A DNA stretch of 56,621 nt from Rikenella sp. (GCA_022511025.1 JAFLSI010000002.1:1-56621); one strand, 5' to 3'. Shown: positions 47,195-56,621, counted from the stretch's first letter. Made by a program: numbers and translations. Notes: generated from the sequence alone by a model not told the origin.

Positions 47195-47300
47195 GACTGC
47201 GACTCTTCGAGTCGCGCGGGCCAGCCGCCGCCCACCGGCTGGGCCGCCACTCGACGGTGCTCGTGGCGTTCCGCCGGACGGCTGCCCCGCAGCACTTTGC
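47195..47300. repeat. Intergenic GC-rich structured repeat, second copy at window start
   Basis: gcgactcttcgagtcgc hairpin and gctgggccgccactcgacggtgctcgtgg...ccgccggacggctgcccc resembling positions 1-60. Confidence 0.65.
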
Positions 47301-47346
47301 AGCACACAAAGGACTCTCAAAAAAACGAACCGATAAACAGTCAGAT

Positions 47347-47853
47347 ATGGGCAACTTCAAGGAAGAGATCGCCAAGATTCGCGCTTTCGTGTTCGACGTA
47401 GACGGCGTATTCACCGACGGCCGGATTCTGTTGACCCCCGACGGACAGTTTTTGCGCGAATACAGCGTACGCGACGGATTGGCCGTCGTGCGCGCCGTCG
47501 AGAGAGGATACCCCATCGGCATCATCTCCGGCGGCCACGGCGAACAGCTGCGCCAGCGGATGGAGGGGCTCGGCATCCGGCACATTTACACCGGGAAAGA
47601 GCGCAAAATCGACTCTCTGCACCATTTCAGCGCAGCATGCGGCGTCCCGTTGGACGAGATGATCTACATGGGCGACGACTATCCCGACATCGAGCCGATG
47701 CGGGCCGTGCACCTCGCCACCGCCCCGGCCGACGCCGATGCGGCCGTCAAAGGCACGGTCCATTACGTCTCCCCCTTCGAGGGCGGCCGGGGATGCGTGC
47801 GCGACATCATCGAACAGGTGCTCCGGGTCCGCGGCGACTGGTTCGAGAGTTAG
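47347..47853 (+). CDS. kdsC: KdsC-type 3-deoxy-D-manno-octulosonate 8-phosphate phosphatase (HAD)
   Basis: AFVFDVDGVFTDGRILLTPDGQFLREYSVRDGLAV...GIISGGHGEQLRQRMEGLGIRHIYTGKERK...YMGDDYPDIEPM. Confidence 0.92.
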   Translation: MGNFKEEIAKIRAFVFDVDGVFTDGRILLTPDGQFLREYSVRDGLAVVRAVERGYPIGIISGGHGEQLRQRMEGLGIRHIYTGKERKIDSLHHFSAACGVPLDEMIYMGDDYPDIEPMRAVHLATAPADADAAVKGTVHYVSPFEGGRGCVRDIIEQVLRVRGDWFES

Positions 47854-47854
47854 A

Positions 47855-48295
47855 CTACTCCTTCAGGACCAGCGTGTGGTTCACCCCCGTCCGCACCCGT
47901 TGCAGATCCATCCCGAGCAGCTCCAACCGGTCGCCGAACGAGAGGAAATGCAACGTATCCGGATGCAGCCTTTCCGACGAGATCAACCGGAGGACGACCG
48001 CCTCCGCATCGTCCGGAATCCCCCGCAAAGTCGTCCACCGGCCTGCCGACTCGAACGAGACATCTCTCCCCTTGTCCCCCTCGATGTAAGTCATCGTCAG
48101 CGAGAAATCGCCTCTGACCAGCGAATCCCCCGCCGGACCGCTCAAGGTCAAGTCATACACGATACCCGGCCCGTCGGCCGCCGGCAATGTGCCCACATAC
48201 CGGTGCGACACGGTCCCTGTCCCGCGGCTGCCGCAAGCCGCAGCGGCGAATCCCAATGCAACGGCACAAATCATAGATACCCCGACTCTTTTCAT
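47855..48295 (-). CDS. NlpE-like lipoprotein
   Basis: Lipobox FAAAACGS; RYVGTLPAADGPGIVYDLTLSG...DFSLTMTYIEGDKG. Confidence 0.75.
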   Translation of the reverse strand: MKRVGVSMICAVALGFAAAACGSRGTGTVSHRYVGTLPAADGPGIVYDLTLSGPAGDSLVRGDFSLTMTYIEGDKGRDVSFESAGRWTTLRGIPDDAEAVVLRLISSERLHPDTLHFLSFGDRLELLGMDLQRVRTGVNHTLVLKE

Positions 48296-48445
48296 ACGCT
48301 TCTTGTTGTTTTCAGGTTTGTCATTCTGTTCTGTACTTTCTGCCGGCGCTCTGCCGGTCTGCACAAACACCGTACAAAAAACAAGCCAAAGAGACAAAGC
48401 GAAAAATTTCTATCTTTGTCTGCCAGAACCCACAGTTTTCCCTTC

Positions 48446-49477
48446 ATGGAGATCACCATTCTCGGCATCGAATCCTCCTGCGACGACACCTCCGCCGCCG
48501 TCGTTCGCGACGGCAGGCTGCTGTCGAACGTCATCGCCTCGCAAGCCGTTCATGCCGAATACGGCGGCGTCGTACCGGAACTCGCCTCGCGTGCGCACGG
48601 ACAGAACATCGTACCCGTCGTAGACCTCGCCCTCAAACGCGCCGGCATTACACCGGCAGAGGTGGACGGCATCGCCGTTACCCGCGGTCCCGGACTGCTC
48701 GGTTCGCTGCTCGTCGGCGTTTCGTTCGCCAAAGGCTTTTCGATCGCACAGAACACCCCGATGATGGAGGTCAACCACCTGCAAGGACACGTGCTGGCCC
48801 ACTTCGTAACGCTGCCCGAACAGCCCGACCGGCCGAAGCCGCGGTTTCCGTTCCTGTGCCTGCTGGTCTCCGGCGGGAACTCCCAGATCGTGCTCGTGCG
48901 AGACTACCTCGACATGGAGATCGTCGGCAGCACGATCGACGACGCCGCGGGAGAGGCATTCGACAAGTGCGCGAAAATCATGGGCCTGTCCTATCCGGGC
49001 GGTCCGCTGATCGACCGGCTCGCCCGGAGCGAAGGAGCCGACCCCCACGCATTCAAGTTCGCCAAACCGTCGGTCCCCGGATTCGACTACAGCTTCAGCG
49101 GTCTGAAGACCTCGTTTCTCTATTTTCTGCGGGAGCGCGTGGCTGAAGATCCGGAATTTATCGACAAACACCAAGCCGATTTGTGCGCCTCGCTGCAAGC
49201 CACGATCGTCGAAATCCTGATGAACAAACTCATCCGGGCCGCCAAACAGTACGACATCCGGGAGATCGCCGTGGCAGGAGGCGTATCAGCCAACTCCGGA
49301 CTGCGCGACGCCATTCGTGCCGCCGGACAGCGGTTCGGCTGGGAGACCTATATCCCCCCCGTCGAATTGACCACCGACAACGCCGCCATGATCGCCATTA
49401 CAGGCTATTACAAATACCTGCGCGAAGAGTTCGCCGGGTTGGACATGACCCCCGTTGCCAAGATCGGTGCCCTGTAG
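48446..49477 (+). CDS. tsaD: tRNA threonylcarbamoyladenosine biosynthesis protein TsaD
   Basis: ILGIESSCDDTSAAVV, GVVPELASRAHGQNIVPV, TRGPGLLGSLLVGVSFAKG, HLQGHVLAHF. Confidence 0.97.
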   Translation: MEITILGIESSCDDTSAAVVRDGRLLSNVIASQAVHAEYGGVVPELASRAHGQNIVPVVDLALKRAGITPAEVDGIAVTRGPGLLGSLLVGVSFAKGFSIAQNTPMMEVNHLQGHVLAHFVTLPEQPDRPKPRFPFLCLLVSGGNSQIVLVRDYLDMEIVGSTIDDAAGEAFDKCAKIMGLSYPGGPLIDRLARSEGADPHAFKFAKPSVPGFDYSFSGLKTSFLYFLRERVAEDPEFIDKHQADLCASLQATIVEILMNKLIRAAKQYDIREIAVAGGVSANSGLRDAIRAAGQRFGWETYIPPVELTTDNAAMIAITGYYKYLREEFAGLDMTPVAKIGAL

Positions 49478-49510
49478 GCACCCTGTAGAGGCACCCGACA
49501 ACCAAGCGCG

Positions 49511-50641
49511 ATGCGATTCACCCTCGAACATACCGATCCGCACTCGGCCGCCCGCGCCGGCGTGTTTCGCACCGACCACGGCGAGATACGCACCCCGGTG
49601 TTCATGCCCGTCGGGACAGTGGGAAGCGTCAAGGGAGTCTTTCACCGCGACCTGATCGACGAAGTCGGGGCACAGATCATTTTGGGGAACACCTATCACC
49701 TCTACCTGCGGCCCGGCACTGAGATTCTGCGCCGGGCCGGCGGACTGCACCGGTTTGCGGGGTGGGACCGTCCCATACTGACCGACAGCGGCGGTTTTCA
49801 GGTCTTTTCGCTCACCGGCATTCGCAAACTGACCGAAGAGGGATGCCGGTTTCAGTCGCACATCGACGGCTCGCGGCACCTCTTCACACCGGAAAACGTC
49901 ATCGACACCCAGCGGTCGATCGGTGCCGACATCATGATGGCCTTCGACGAATGTCCGCCGGGGACCGCCGAGTACGACTATGCGGCCAAGTCGTGGGGGC
50001 GGACGGCCCGGTGGCTCGAACGCTGTTTTACGCAATACGCCAAGACCGATTGCCCGTACGGACACCACCAGTCGCTCTTTCCGATCGTGCAGGGGTGCAC
50101 CTATGCCGACCTGCGGCGGCAATCGGCCGAATTCGTGCGGCAGTTCGACGCAGACGGCTACGCCATCGGCGGACTGGCCGTGGGCGAACCCGCCCCGGTG
50201 ATGTACCGGATGATCGAAGTGGTGAACGACGTGCTGCCGCAGGACCGGCCGCGCTATTTGATGGGAGTCGGGACACCGGTCAACATCCTGGAGGCGATCG
50301 AACGGGGGGTGGACCTGTTCGACTGCGTGATGCCGACACGCAACGGACGGAACGGCATGCTCTTCACGTCGGAAGGGATGATCAACATCCGGAACGCGAA
50401 ATGGGCCGAAGACTTTTCGCCGATCGACCCGATGGGGCATACCTTCGTCGACACGCACTACACCAAAGCCTATCTGCGCCACCTGACGGTGGCGGGCGAG
50501 ATGTTGGCGGCCCAGATCGCCTCGCTGCACAATCTGGGCTTCTACCTGTGGCTCGTGGGCGAAGCGCGGCGGCATATCGCGGCGGGGGACTTTGCGGCGT
50601 GGAAAGCGGAAACGGTCGAAAAGTTAGGCAAACGGCTATGA
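49511..50641 (+). CDS. tgt: Queuine tRNA-ribosyltransferase
   Basis: TPVFMPVGTVGSVKG, LGNTYHLYLRPG, LTDSGGFQVFSL, IGGLAVGEP, FDCVMPTRNGRNG. Confidence 0.97.
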   Translation: MRFTLEHTDPHSAARAGVFRTDHGEIRTPVFMPVGTVGSVKGVFHRDLIDEVGAQIILGNTYHLYLRPGTEILRRAGGLHRFAGWDRPILTDSGGFQVFSLTGIRKLTEEGCRFQSHIDGSRHLFTPENVIDTQRSIGADIMMAFDECPPGTAEYDYAAKSWGRTARWLERCFTQYAKTDCPYGHHQSLFPIVQGCTYADLRRQSAEFVRQFDADGYAIGGLAVGEPAPVMYRMIEVVNDVLPQDRPRYLMGVGTPVNILEAIERGVDLFDCVMPTRNGRNGMLFTSEGMINIRNAKWAEDFSPIDPMGHTFVDTHYTKAYLRHLTVAGEMLAAQIASLHNLGFYLWLVGEARRHIAAGDFAAWKAETVEKLGKRL

Positions 50642-51744
50642 CGACACTCCTGAGACACTTTCGGTTGCAGATCATCGACCGGTACATCATGCGCCGGTTT
50701 CTGGGGACCTATCTGTTCGCCATCGCGTTGATTATCGTCATTGTCGTAATCTTCGACGCCGCCGAAAAGATCGACGACTTTCTCGAAGGACACGCCCCCT
50801 TCTCGGAGATCATACTGGGCTATTACGTCAACTTCATCCCCTACTTCGTCAACCAGTTCAGCGGACTGTTCACTTTCATCGCCGTGATCTTCTTCACCTC
50901 GAAAATGGCCTACAACACCGAGATCATCGCCATTCTGTCGAGCGGAGTCAGTTTCCGGCGGATGATGTGGCCCTACTTCGTCTCCTCCCTGCTGATCACG
51001 CTGCTCAGCCTGAGCCTCAACCTCTTTCTGATTCCGGAAGCCAATGCCCGGCGGTTGGCGTTCGAGGCCAAATACATGGGCAAGCACAAATCGAACTACG
51101 AAGCGCACATCTACCGGCAGCTCGAACCGGGTACGTTCGTCTATATCCGCGGTTTCCAGGGGCAGTCGAAAATGGCCGAATTTCTCGCCATCGAATCGTA
51201 CGAAGGGGGGAGCATCGTCAGCTCGCTCGAAACGCAGAACGCCCGGTTCGACACGCTGACCGGCCGCTGGCGGGCGCCGAAATACATGATCCGGCGCTAC
51301 GAGGGGGAACACGAGATGCTGACCAAGTACATGACCCCGCTGGATACGTTGGTGAACCTCTCGGCAGACGAACTGGGCCGGACGCAGGACCTGGTGCAGA
51401 CGATGAACTCGGTGAAACTGAGCCGTTTCATCCGGCAGCAGCAGAAAAAGGGGTCGGACATGGTGCCGCTCTTTCAGGTCGAAGCCTATTCGCGGTGGGC
51501 CTATCCGATTTCGACCTTCGTACTGACACTGATCGGCGTGTCGCTCTCGTCGCGGAAAGTGCGCGGCGGAACGGGGCTGCACATCGGCGTGGGGATCGCG
51601 CTCTGTTTCACTTACATCGTCCTGATGCGCTTCACGGGCGAGTTCGCCAAAGGGGGATTGATGCCGCCGGTGGTGGCGATCTGGCTGCCGAACATCATCT
51701 ACGCAGCAGTCGGGGTCTATCTCTACCAAAAGGCACCGAAATAG
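50638..51744 (+). CDS. LptF/LptG (YjgP/YjgQ) family permease
   Basis: IIDRYIMRRFLGTYLFAIALIIVIVVIFD; ATGA overlap with tgt stop; six TM helices. Confidence 0.93.
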   Translation: MTTLLRHFRLQIIDRYIMRRFLGTYLFAIALIIVIVVIFDAAEKIDDFLEGHAPFSEIILGYYVNFIPYFVNQFSGLFTFIAVIFFTSKMAYNTEIIAILSSGVSFRRMMWPYFVSSLLITLLSLSLNLFLIPEANARRLAFEAKYMGKHKSNYEAHIYRQLEPGTFVYIRGFQGQSKMAEFLAIESYEGGSIVSSLETQNARFDTLTGRWRAPKYMIRRYEGEHEMLTKYMTPLDTLVNLSADELGRTQDLVQTMNSVKLSRFIRQQQKKGSDMVPLFQVEAYSRWAYPISTFVLTLIGVSLSSRKVRGGTGLHIGVGIALCFTYIVLMRFTGEFAKGGLMPPVVAIWLPNIIYAAVGVYLYQKAPK

Positions 51745-51762
51745 CCGAGATCCCCTCCGACT

Positions 51763-51801
51763 GTCAAAAAATCAGACACCGAACGTCTAAGAATTAGACA
51801 C
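51763..51801. promoter_or_regulatory. Two tandem dyad operators (putative activator UAS)
   Basis: GTC-AAAAAATCA-GACAC (51763-51779) and GTC-TAAGAATTA-GACAC (51785-51801), 22 bp apart. Confidence 0.7.
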
Positions 51802-51856
51802 TCACGGTGCCGCCAATAGACCCGCAACAGACTCATTCCAAACCGGTTATCCGTTT

Positions 51857-51872
51857 AGGCATAAAATTTGCG
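51857..51872 (+). promoter_or_regulatory. Putative sigma54 (-24/-12) promoter
   Basis: aGGCATAAAATTTGCg: GG (51858-51859) N10 GC (51870-51871), matching GGCA...TTGC. Confidence 0.65.
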
Positions 51873-51910
51873 AAAAACGGAGAGCAAAAACCAACCTCTC
51901 CCCTGTCGAC

Positions 51911-54337
51911 ATGTTCGGAAACTACCTGCTGCTGGCCTTTCGTCATTTGAAACGTCAAAAACTGTTCAGCATCGTCAACACCCTCTCGTTGGCCCTCGGC
52001 ATGGCCGTGGCGCTGCTGATTTTGAACTACGTCGTTTTCGAGCAAAGCTACGACTCGATGCACCCGGCCAAAGAGCGGCTGTACCGCGTCGAGAGCCGCT
52101 TCTACGAAGGCGAGGAGCTGACCGACGACTGGGCCACCTCCTCCTACGGCTACGGCCCCGCCATGAAACGCTCCATTCCCGGCGTCGAACAATTCGTCCG
52201 CTTCGACATCAACAACCCCGAACAGATCGTCCGCTACAACGACCGCTGTTCGCGCGAAAACAGCATTACCGCAGCCGATCCGTCGATGTTCGAACTGTTC
52301 GGGTTCCGCCTGCAGGCGGGCGACCCCGACCGCGCATTAGCCGGACCGAACAAAGTCGTCATCACCCCGTATGCCGCCTCCAAATACTTTCCGAAGGGCG
52401 AAGACCCACTGGGGAAAACCCTGCGTTTCAACTCCCTGAACGGCGAACTGCACTGCGAAGTAACCGGCATTTTGGAAGAGCTGCCCCGAAACACCCACCT
52501 CCGTTTCGACTTTTTCATCTCCTGGGAGACCCTCCCCCGGTGGATCGACGAATTTTGGTACCGCCACGAAGCCTACACCTACGTCCGCTTAGCACCGGGC
52601 GTCGACCCGCGGCAAGTCGAAGCCCTCTTTCCCGATCTCGCCGAAAGCTACAAGACCGAAGAGGCCCTCCGGAACAAAACCTGGAAGATCGTTCTGAACC
52701 CCGTGGAAGCGATCCACCTGACCCCGTGGAAACAATACGAACGCGAAGCGAAAGGGAGCCGGAACGCCGTCGACATCCTGATTCTCGTTGCGTGGGCCAT
52801 GCTGATCATCGCCTGGATCAATTCCATCAACCTCTCCACCATCCGGTCGCTCGACCGGGCCCGCGAAGTGGGCATCCGGAAAGTATCGGGCGGCACGCGG
52901 CGGCAGCTGACCGGCCAATTCCTGCTCGAATCGGCCCTCGTCAATCTGCTGGCCCTGTGGATCGCGATCGGCCTCGTTGCGCTTTTCGGACCGTGGCTCG
53001 ACCGGCTGATCGGTCAGGAGGTCGGCTTCATCCTGTCCGACCGGCCGATCTTTTGGGTCGCGGCGACCGGCCTTTTCCTCCTCGGCATTCTCCTTTCGGG
53101 CTTCTATCCCGCCTTCATCCTCTCGAACACCCCTCCTGCCGCCGTACTGAAAGGAAAATACATCCACACGGCCCAAGCCGGCTCGCTGCGCAAAACGCTC
53201 GTCGTCGTGCAATTCACCGCCGCCTTAGTGCTCCTCGCCGGCACCTTCGCCGTCGACCGGCAGTCGGCCTACATGCGCCGCCAGCCGTTAGGGATGAACA
53301 TCGGGCAGGTATTCGCCATCCGATACCCCGGATCGACCGACGCGATAGAGAGCAAAATCGAAGCCTACAAACAGGAGCTGAAAAATATTCGCGGCGTGGA
53401 ACAGGTCTCGCTGTCGGGTGCCGTACCGGGGATGGAGGTAGCCACGTTCCTCTCCAACCGGCTGACCGGCGACATCGCCCGACAGAACCGGCTGTACGAA
53501 ATGTTGGTCGTCGACGACGACTACCTCGCGACCTACGGCCTCCGGGTGATTGCCGGCCGCGGGTTCGGCCGGGCATTCACCGGCGACGAGAACCGGATGG
53601 TGGTCAACGAAGCCGCCGTCCGCGCTTTGGGATTCACCTCGCCCGACGAAGCGATCGGGAAACGGGTAACGGTCGAGACGCGCGAAGACCGGCCGATGGA
53701 AATCGTCGGCGTTCTGGCCGACTTTCACCAGCAGGGGCTGAACAACCCCTACACCCCGATCATGGCGATCCGCGAAAGCGCCATCGACTGGCTGCCGCGG
53801 CGCTTCATCTCGGTTCGTTTCTCGGCCGGCACCCCGATCGACGATCTGCTGCACGAAGCCGAACGGCGGTGGACGAAGTTTTTCCCCGATGCACCTTTCG
53901 ACCGCTTTTTCGTAGACCGTTTTTACGACCGGCAGTACGCTGCCGACAAACGTTTCGGCCGCGTATTCGCCCTCTTTGCCGCCCTGACACTCTTCATCGC
54001 AGTCGTGGGGCTGTGGGTGCTGACCCTGTTCGCAGCCAACCGCCGGCGCAAAGAGATGGGCATCCGCAAGGTATTCGGCGCAACCGGCCGGAAACTGTTC
54101 GGCTGTTTGTCGGCCGAGTTTTGCTACCTGACGGCGGCCGCCGTCGTCATCGGCCTCCCGATCGCGTGGTATGTCATGAAGAGCTGGCTGGCCCGCTACC
54201 CGTTCCGGGTGGAGCTTTCGTGGTGGCTGTTCGCGGTTCCGGCGGCGGCGATCGTCGCGATCACGCTGGCGACGGTGGGCGGACAAATCTGGATCACGCT
54301 GCGCACAGATCCGATCCGGTCGCTGAAACACGAATAA
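51911..54337 (+). CDS. MacB/FtsX-like ABC transporter permease
   Basis: MFGNYLLLAFRHLKRQKLFSIVNTLSLALGMAVALLILNYV; SLDRAREVGIRKVSGGTRRQL; NRRRKEMGIRKVFGATGRKLF. Confidence 0.93.
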   Translation: MFGNYLLLAFRHLKRQKLFSIVNTLSLALGMAVALLILNYVVFEQSYDSMHPAKERLYRVESRFYEGEELTDDWATSSYGYGPAMKRSIPGVEQFVRFDINNPEQIVRYNDRCSRENSITAADPSMFELFGFRLQAGDPDRALAGPNKVVITPYAASKYFPKGEDPLGKTLRFNSLNGELHCEVTGILEELPRNTHLRFDFFISWETLPRWIDEFWYRHEAYTYVRLAPGVDPRQVEALFPDLAESYKTEEALRNKTWKIVLNPVEAIHLTPWKQYEREAKGSRNAVDILILVAWAMLIIAWINSINLSTIRSLDRAREVGIRKVSGGTRRQLTGQFLLESALVNLLALWIAIGLVALFGPWLDRLIGQEVGFILSDRPIFWVAATGLFLLGILLSGFYPAFILSNTPPAAVLKGKYIHTAQAGSLRKTLVVVQFTAALVLLAGTFAVDRQSAYMRRQPLGMNIGQVFAIRYPGSTDAIESKIEAYKQELKNIRGVEQVSLSGAVPGMEVATFLSNRLTGDIARQNRLYEMLVVDDDYLATYGLRVIAGRGFGRAFTGDENRMVVNEAAVRALGFTSPDEAIGKRVTVETREDRPMEIVGVLADFHQQGLNNPYTPIMAIRESAIDWLPRRFISVRFSAGTPIDDLLHEAERRWTKFFPDAPFDRFFVDRFYDRQYAADKRFGRVFALFAALTLFIAVVGLWVLTLFAANRRRKEMGIRKVFGATGRKLFGCLSAEFCYLTAAAVVIGLPIAWYVMKSWLARYPFRVELSWWLFAVPAAAIVAITLATVGGQIWITLRTDPIRSLKHE

Positions 54338-54452
54338 CCCTTTCAGCGATCCGGAGGAGCGACGGCTTTGTCCCCGTTCACCCCGGCTCCGTATTTCGGA
54401 AATCCGGCACAATTCCGTACTTTTGTCTCGTGGACATCAATGCCGAAAGACT

Positions 54453-55307
54453 ATGATCCAGAGAGAACAAGCCGATTTTTTCCTCGCCGAAGCCTACAAC
54501 GCCGCCTTGCGGGCCGGGGCGAAAATCATGGAGATATACACCCGCTACGACGATTTTTTCGTCGGCCTCAAAGCCGACAGCACCCCGATTACGATCGCCG
54601 ACCGGGAGGCCCACACGCTGATCAAGCATTACCTGAGTGCGACCCGGATTCCGCTTTTGTCGGAGGAGGGTCGCGACCTCTACTTCGACGAGCGGCGCGG
54701 GTGGGACCTCTACTGGTTGGTCGATCCGTTGGACGGCACCGAAGAGTTCATCAAGCGCAACGGCGAATTTACGGTCAACATCGCCTTGATGGTGGACAAC
54801 CGGCCCTACTTGGGCGTGATCTACCTGCCGACCACCGAGACGATCTACTTCAGCGACCCGGACCGCGGGTCGTTCTGCAAGACCGGCGTGCGGCCGGAGA
54901 TGGGGGCCAAATATACGATCGGCCAGCTGTTCGGCGGAGCGCGGCGGCTGCCGTCGGCGACCGAACGGAACACTCCGCTGAAGATCGCCTTGAGCCGCTC
55001 GCACGAGTCGGACCAGGTGCGGGAACACATTCTGCGGTTGCAGGAGCGGGTCGGCGAGGTGCAAATCGTCGAATACGGCAGTTCGCTGAAGATGTGTTTG
55101 GTGGCGGAAGGATCGGTGGACTGCTACCTGCGGACGACGCCGACCTCGGAATGGGACACGGCGGCCGGCGAAGCGATTGTACGCGGAGCAGGATGCCGGA
55201 TCGTCGCGCTGAACGGCGAGCCGCTACGGTACAACGAGGAGTCGCTCGAAAATCCGCCTTTCATTTGTCTGACCCAATACCTGAACGGCTATGAGTGGCA
55301 GCGGTAG
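54453..55307 (+). CDS. cysQ: 3'(2'),5'-bisphosphate nucleotidase CysQ / inositol monophosphatase family
   Basis: LLSEEGRDL, WLVDPLDGTEEFIKRNGEFTVNIALM, TSEWDTAAGEAIVRGAGC. Confidence 0.9.
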   Translation: MIQREQADFFLAEAYNAALRAGAKIMEIYTRYDDFFVGLKADSTPITIADREAHTLIKHYLSATRIPLLSEEGRDLYFDERRGWDLYWLVDPLDGTEEFIKRNGEFTVNIALMVDNRPYLGVIYLPTTETIYFSDPDRGSFCKTGVRPEMGAKYTIGQLFGGARRLPSATERNTPLKIALSRSHESDQVREHILRLQERVGEVQIVEYGSSLKMCLVAEGSVDCYLRTTPTSEWDTAAGEAIVRGAGCRIVALNGEPLRYNEESLENPPFICLTQYLNGYEWQR

Positions 55308-56364
55308 CACCCCTTTTGGGGCGGGATTTTCGCCGGACGATGTCGGGGTGGCCAACGGATGTTACTTCGGGCTGCCGTTTTCGCCGGAGGAGGCGGAGTT
55401 GGTGCTGCTTTCGGCGCCATGGGATGTAACGGTGTCGTACCGCGCGGGAAGTGCGGCGGGGCCGGAGGCGATTTTGGCTGCTTCGACTCAGGTGGAGCTG
55501 CGCGATGTCCACTATCCGGAGGGGTGGCGGCGCGGGATAGCGACGGTGGCGGCGGACCCGTGGATCGCCGAAGCCTCGGCCCGGCTGCGGCACGAGGCGG
55601 AACGGGTAATCGCCCATTTGGAAAACGGTGGTTCTTTAACGGACCCGTGTATCGCCGCCCCGCTGAAGGCAGTCAACGAAGGATCCGAAAAACTGAACGA
55701 TACGATTTTCGCCCAAGCCGCACCGTTTTTGGCGGAGGGGCGCATCGTGGGGCTGGTGGGGGGCGACCACAGCACGCCGCTGGGATTGATGCGTGCTGTG
55801 AACGAGCGGTTGAAAGGTCGGGGGGAGTCGTTCGGAATTTTGCACATAGATGCCCACGCGGATTTGCGGGCGGGATACGAGGGGTTCCTCTATTCGCATG
55901 CGTCGATCATGCACCATGCCGTGCAGCTGTCGCAGGTGGAACGGCTGGTTCAGGTGGGGATTCGCGACTTCTGCGGGGCGGAGACCGAACGGACGGCGGA
56001 GAGCGGTGGACGAATCGTGCCGTTCGACGATTGCACGCTGGCGCGACGGGCGTTCGAGGGGATGAGCTGGGGGAGGCAGTGTGCGGAGATCATCGACCGG
56101 CTGCCGGAGACGGTCTACGTCAGTTTCGACATCGACGGTCTCTCGCCGGATAACTGTCCCGGAACGGGAACGCCGGTGCCGGGGGGGCTCTCTTTTCGGG
56201 AGGCGGTCTACCTGCTGGCGGCATTGGTCGATTCGGGCCGGAGGATCGTGGGCTTCGACCTCTCGGAGGTGGCACCGGCGGTGAACGATGGGGAGTGGAA
56301 TGCGAATGTGGGGGCCAGAATCCTCTACAAACTGGCTAACCTCACCCTCAAATCTATTCTTTAA
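55291..56364 (+). CDS. Arginase/agmatinase/formimidoylglutamase family hydrolase
   Basis: GGDHSTPLG, HIDAHADLRAGYEG, SFDIDGLSPDNCPGTGTPVPGGLSF metal-binding motifs intact. Confidence 0.92.
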   Translation: MSGSGSTPFGAGFSPDDVGVANGCYFGLPFSPEEAELVLLSAPWDVTVSYRAGSAAGPEAILAASTQVELRDVHYPEGWRRGIATVAADPWIAEASARLRHEAERVIAHLENGGSLTDPCIAAPLKAVNEGSEKLNDTIFAQAAPFLAEGRIVGLVGGDHSTPLGLMRAVNERLKGRGESFGILHIDAHADLRAGYEGFLYSHASIMHHAVQLSQVERLVQVGIRDFCGAETERTAESGGRIVPFDDCTLARRAFEGMSWGRQCAEIIDRLPETVYVSFDIDGLSPDNCPGTGTPVPGGLSFREAVYLLAALVDSGRRIVGFDLSEVAPAVNDGEWNANVGARILYKLANLTLKSIL

Positions 56365-56499
56365 CCGTTCGTTTTTCTGCTGTTTTGTTCTTTGGTGTCG
56401 GGAGGATACTGTTCTCTTTGTGAACAAAGAGAACCAGAAAAACTTTAGGCGATACTGGCGTATCGCTATGGCAGCCTCGGCCTTATGTTTGTTTTGCTT

Positions 56500-56564
56500 T
56501 TGGGTTGGGGTAATGGAGCGCTAAATGTGGTTTTCTCCCTAAGCGCTCCATTACCCCAACCCAA
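56500..56564. repeat. 23-bp perfect inverted repeat with 19-nt loop
   Basis: ttgggttggggtaatggagcgct ... agcgctccattaccccaacccaa. Confidence 0.9.
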
Positions 56565-56621
56565 GAACAGGGCGAAGCATATCACCGCGAACGGTCATGG
56601 AATGCGCAAGCATTCCCGAAA

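Noticed and set aside
56360-56371. TTTAACCGTTCG, matching half plus core of the invertase site, at the end of the arginase-family gene
   Set aside because: The right arm (CGTTTTT) does not match CGATTAA, it overlaps the stop codon, and only a weak CGAACGGT partner occurs near 56593 without a proper promoter between; CCGTTCG is common in this genome.
1-56621. CRISPR arrays, rRNA genes, IS elements or prophage
   Set aside because: No regularly spaced direct repeats, rRNA signatures, transposases or phage structural genes were seen; the only recombinase is the 4306..4908 invertase.

Overview
This looks like a GC-rich chromosomal window from a Bacteroidota member (Rikenellaceae/Alistipes-like by gene content and promoter style; taxonomy is inferred). 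Most of it is housekeeping and envelope biogenesis: guaB, surE, rplS, a RecD-like helicase, rsmD, ftsE, sdaA, recQ, rpe, an ABC-F ATPase, rlmB, uppS, bamA, ompH/skp, murI, ftsK, lolA-like, kdsC, tsaD, tgt, lptF/G, cysQ and an arginase-family gene, plus five tRNAs. The most interesting system is at the left end. A two-gene fimbrillin-type lipoprotein operon (minus strand) is preceded by a ~150-bp segment bounded by TTTAACCG-TT-CGATTAA (4001-4017) and TTTAACCG-AA-CGATTAA (4169-4185). The core dinucleotides are in inverted orientation, and the segment carries a perfect Bacteroidetes promoter (TTTG-N19-TACATTTG) now facing the fimbrillin genes. An Mpi/Hin-type serine invertase gene lies immediately on the other side. 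This is a candidate phase-variable fimbrial switch, probably with feedback on its own invertase. Other notable items: a sigma54-type promoter with two tandem 22-bp-spaced dyad operators before a MacB/FtsX-like permease; a cobalamin riboswitch controlling a lone BtuG-like beta-propeller; a three-gene operon of secreted proteins (two mosaic paralogs plus a Cys-rich zinc-ribbon-like lipoprotein); a degenerate M23/LytM protein; two decayed genes; and several inverted or dispersed intergenic repeats. All calls come from reading the sequence and supplied ORFs; no searches were run.
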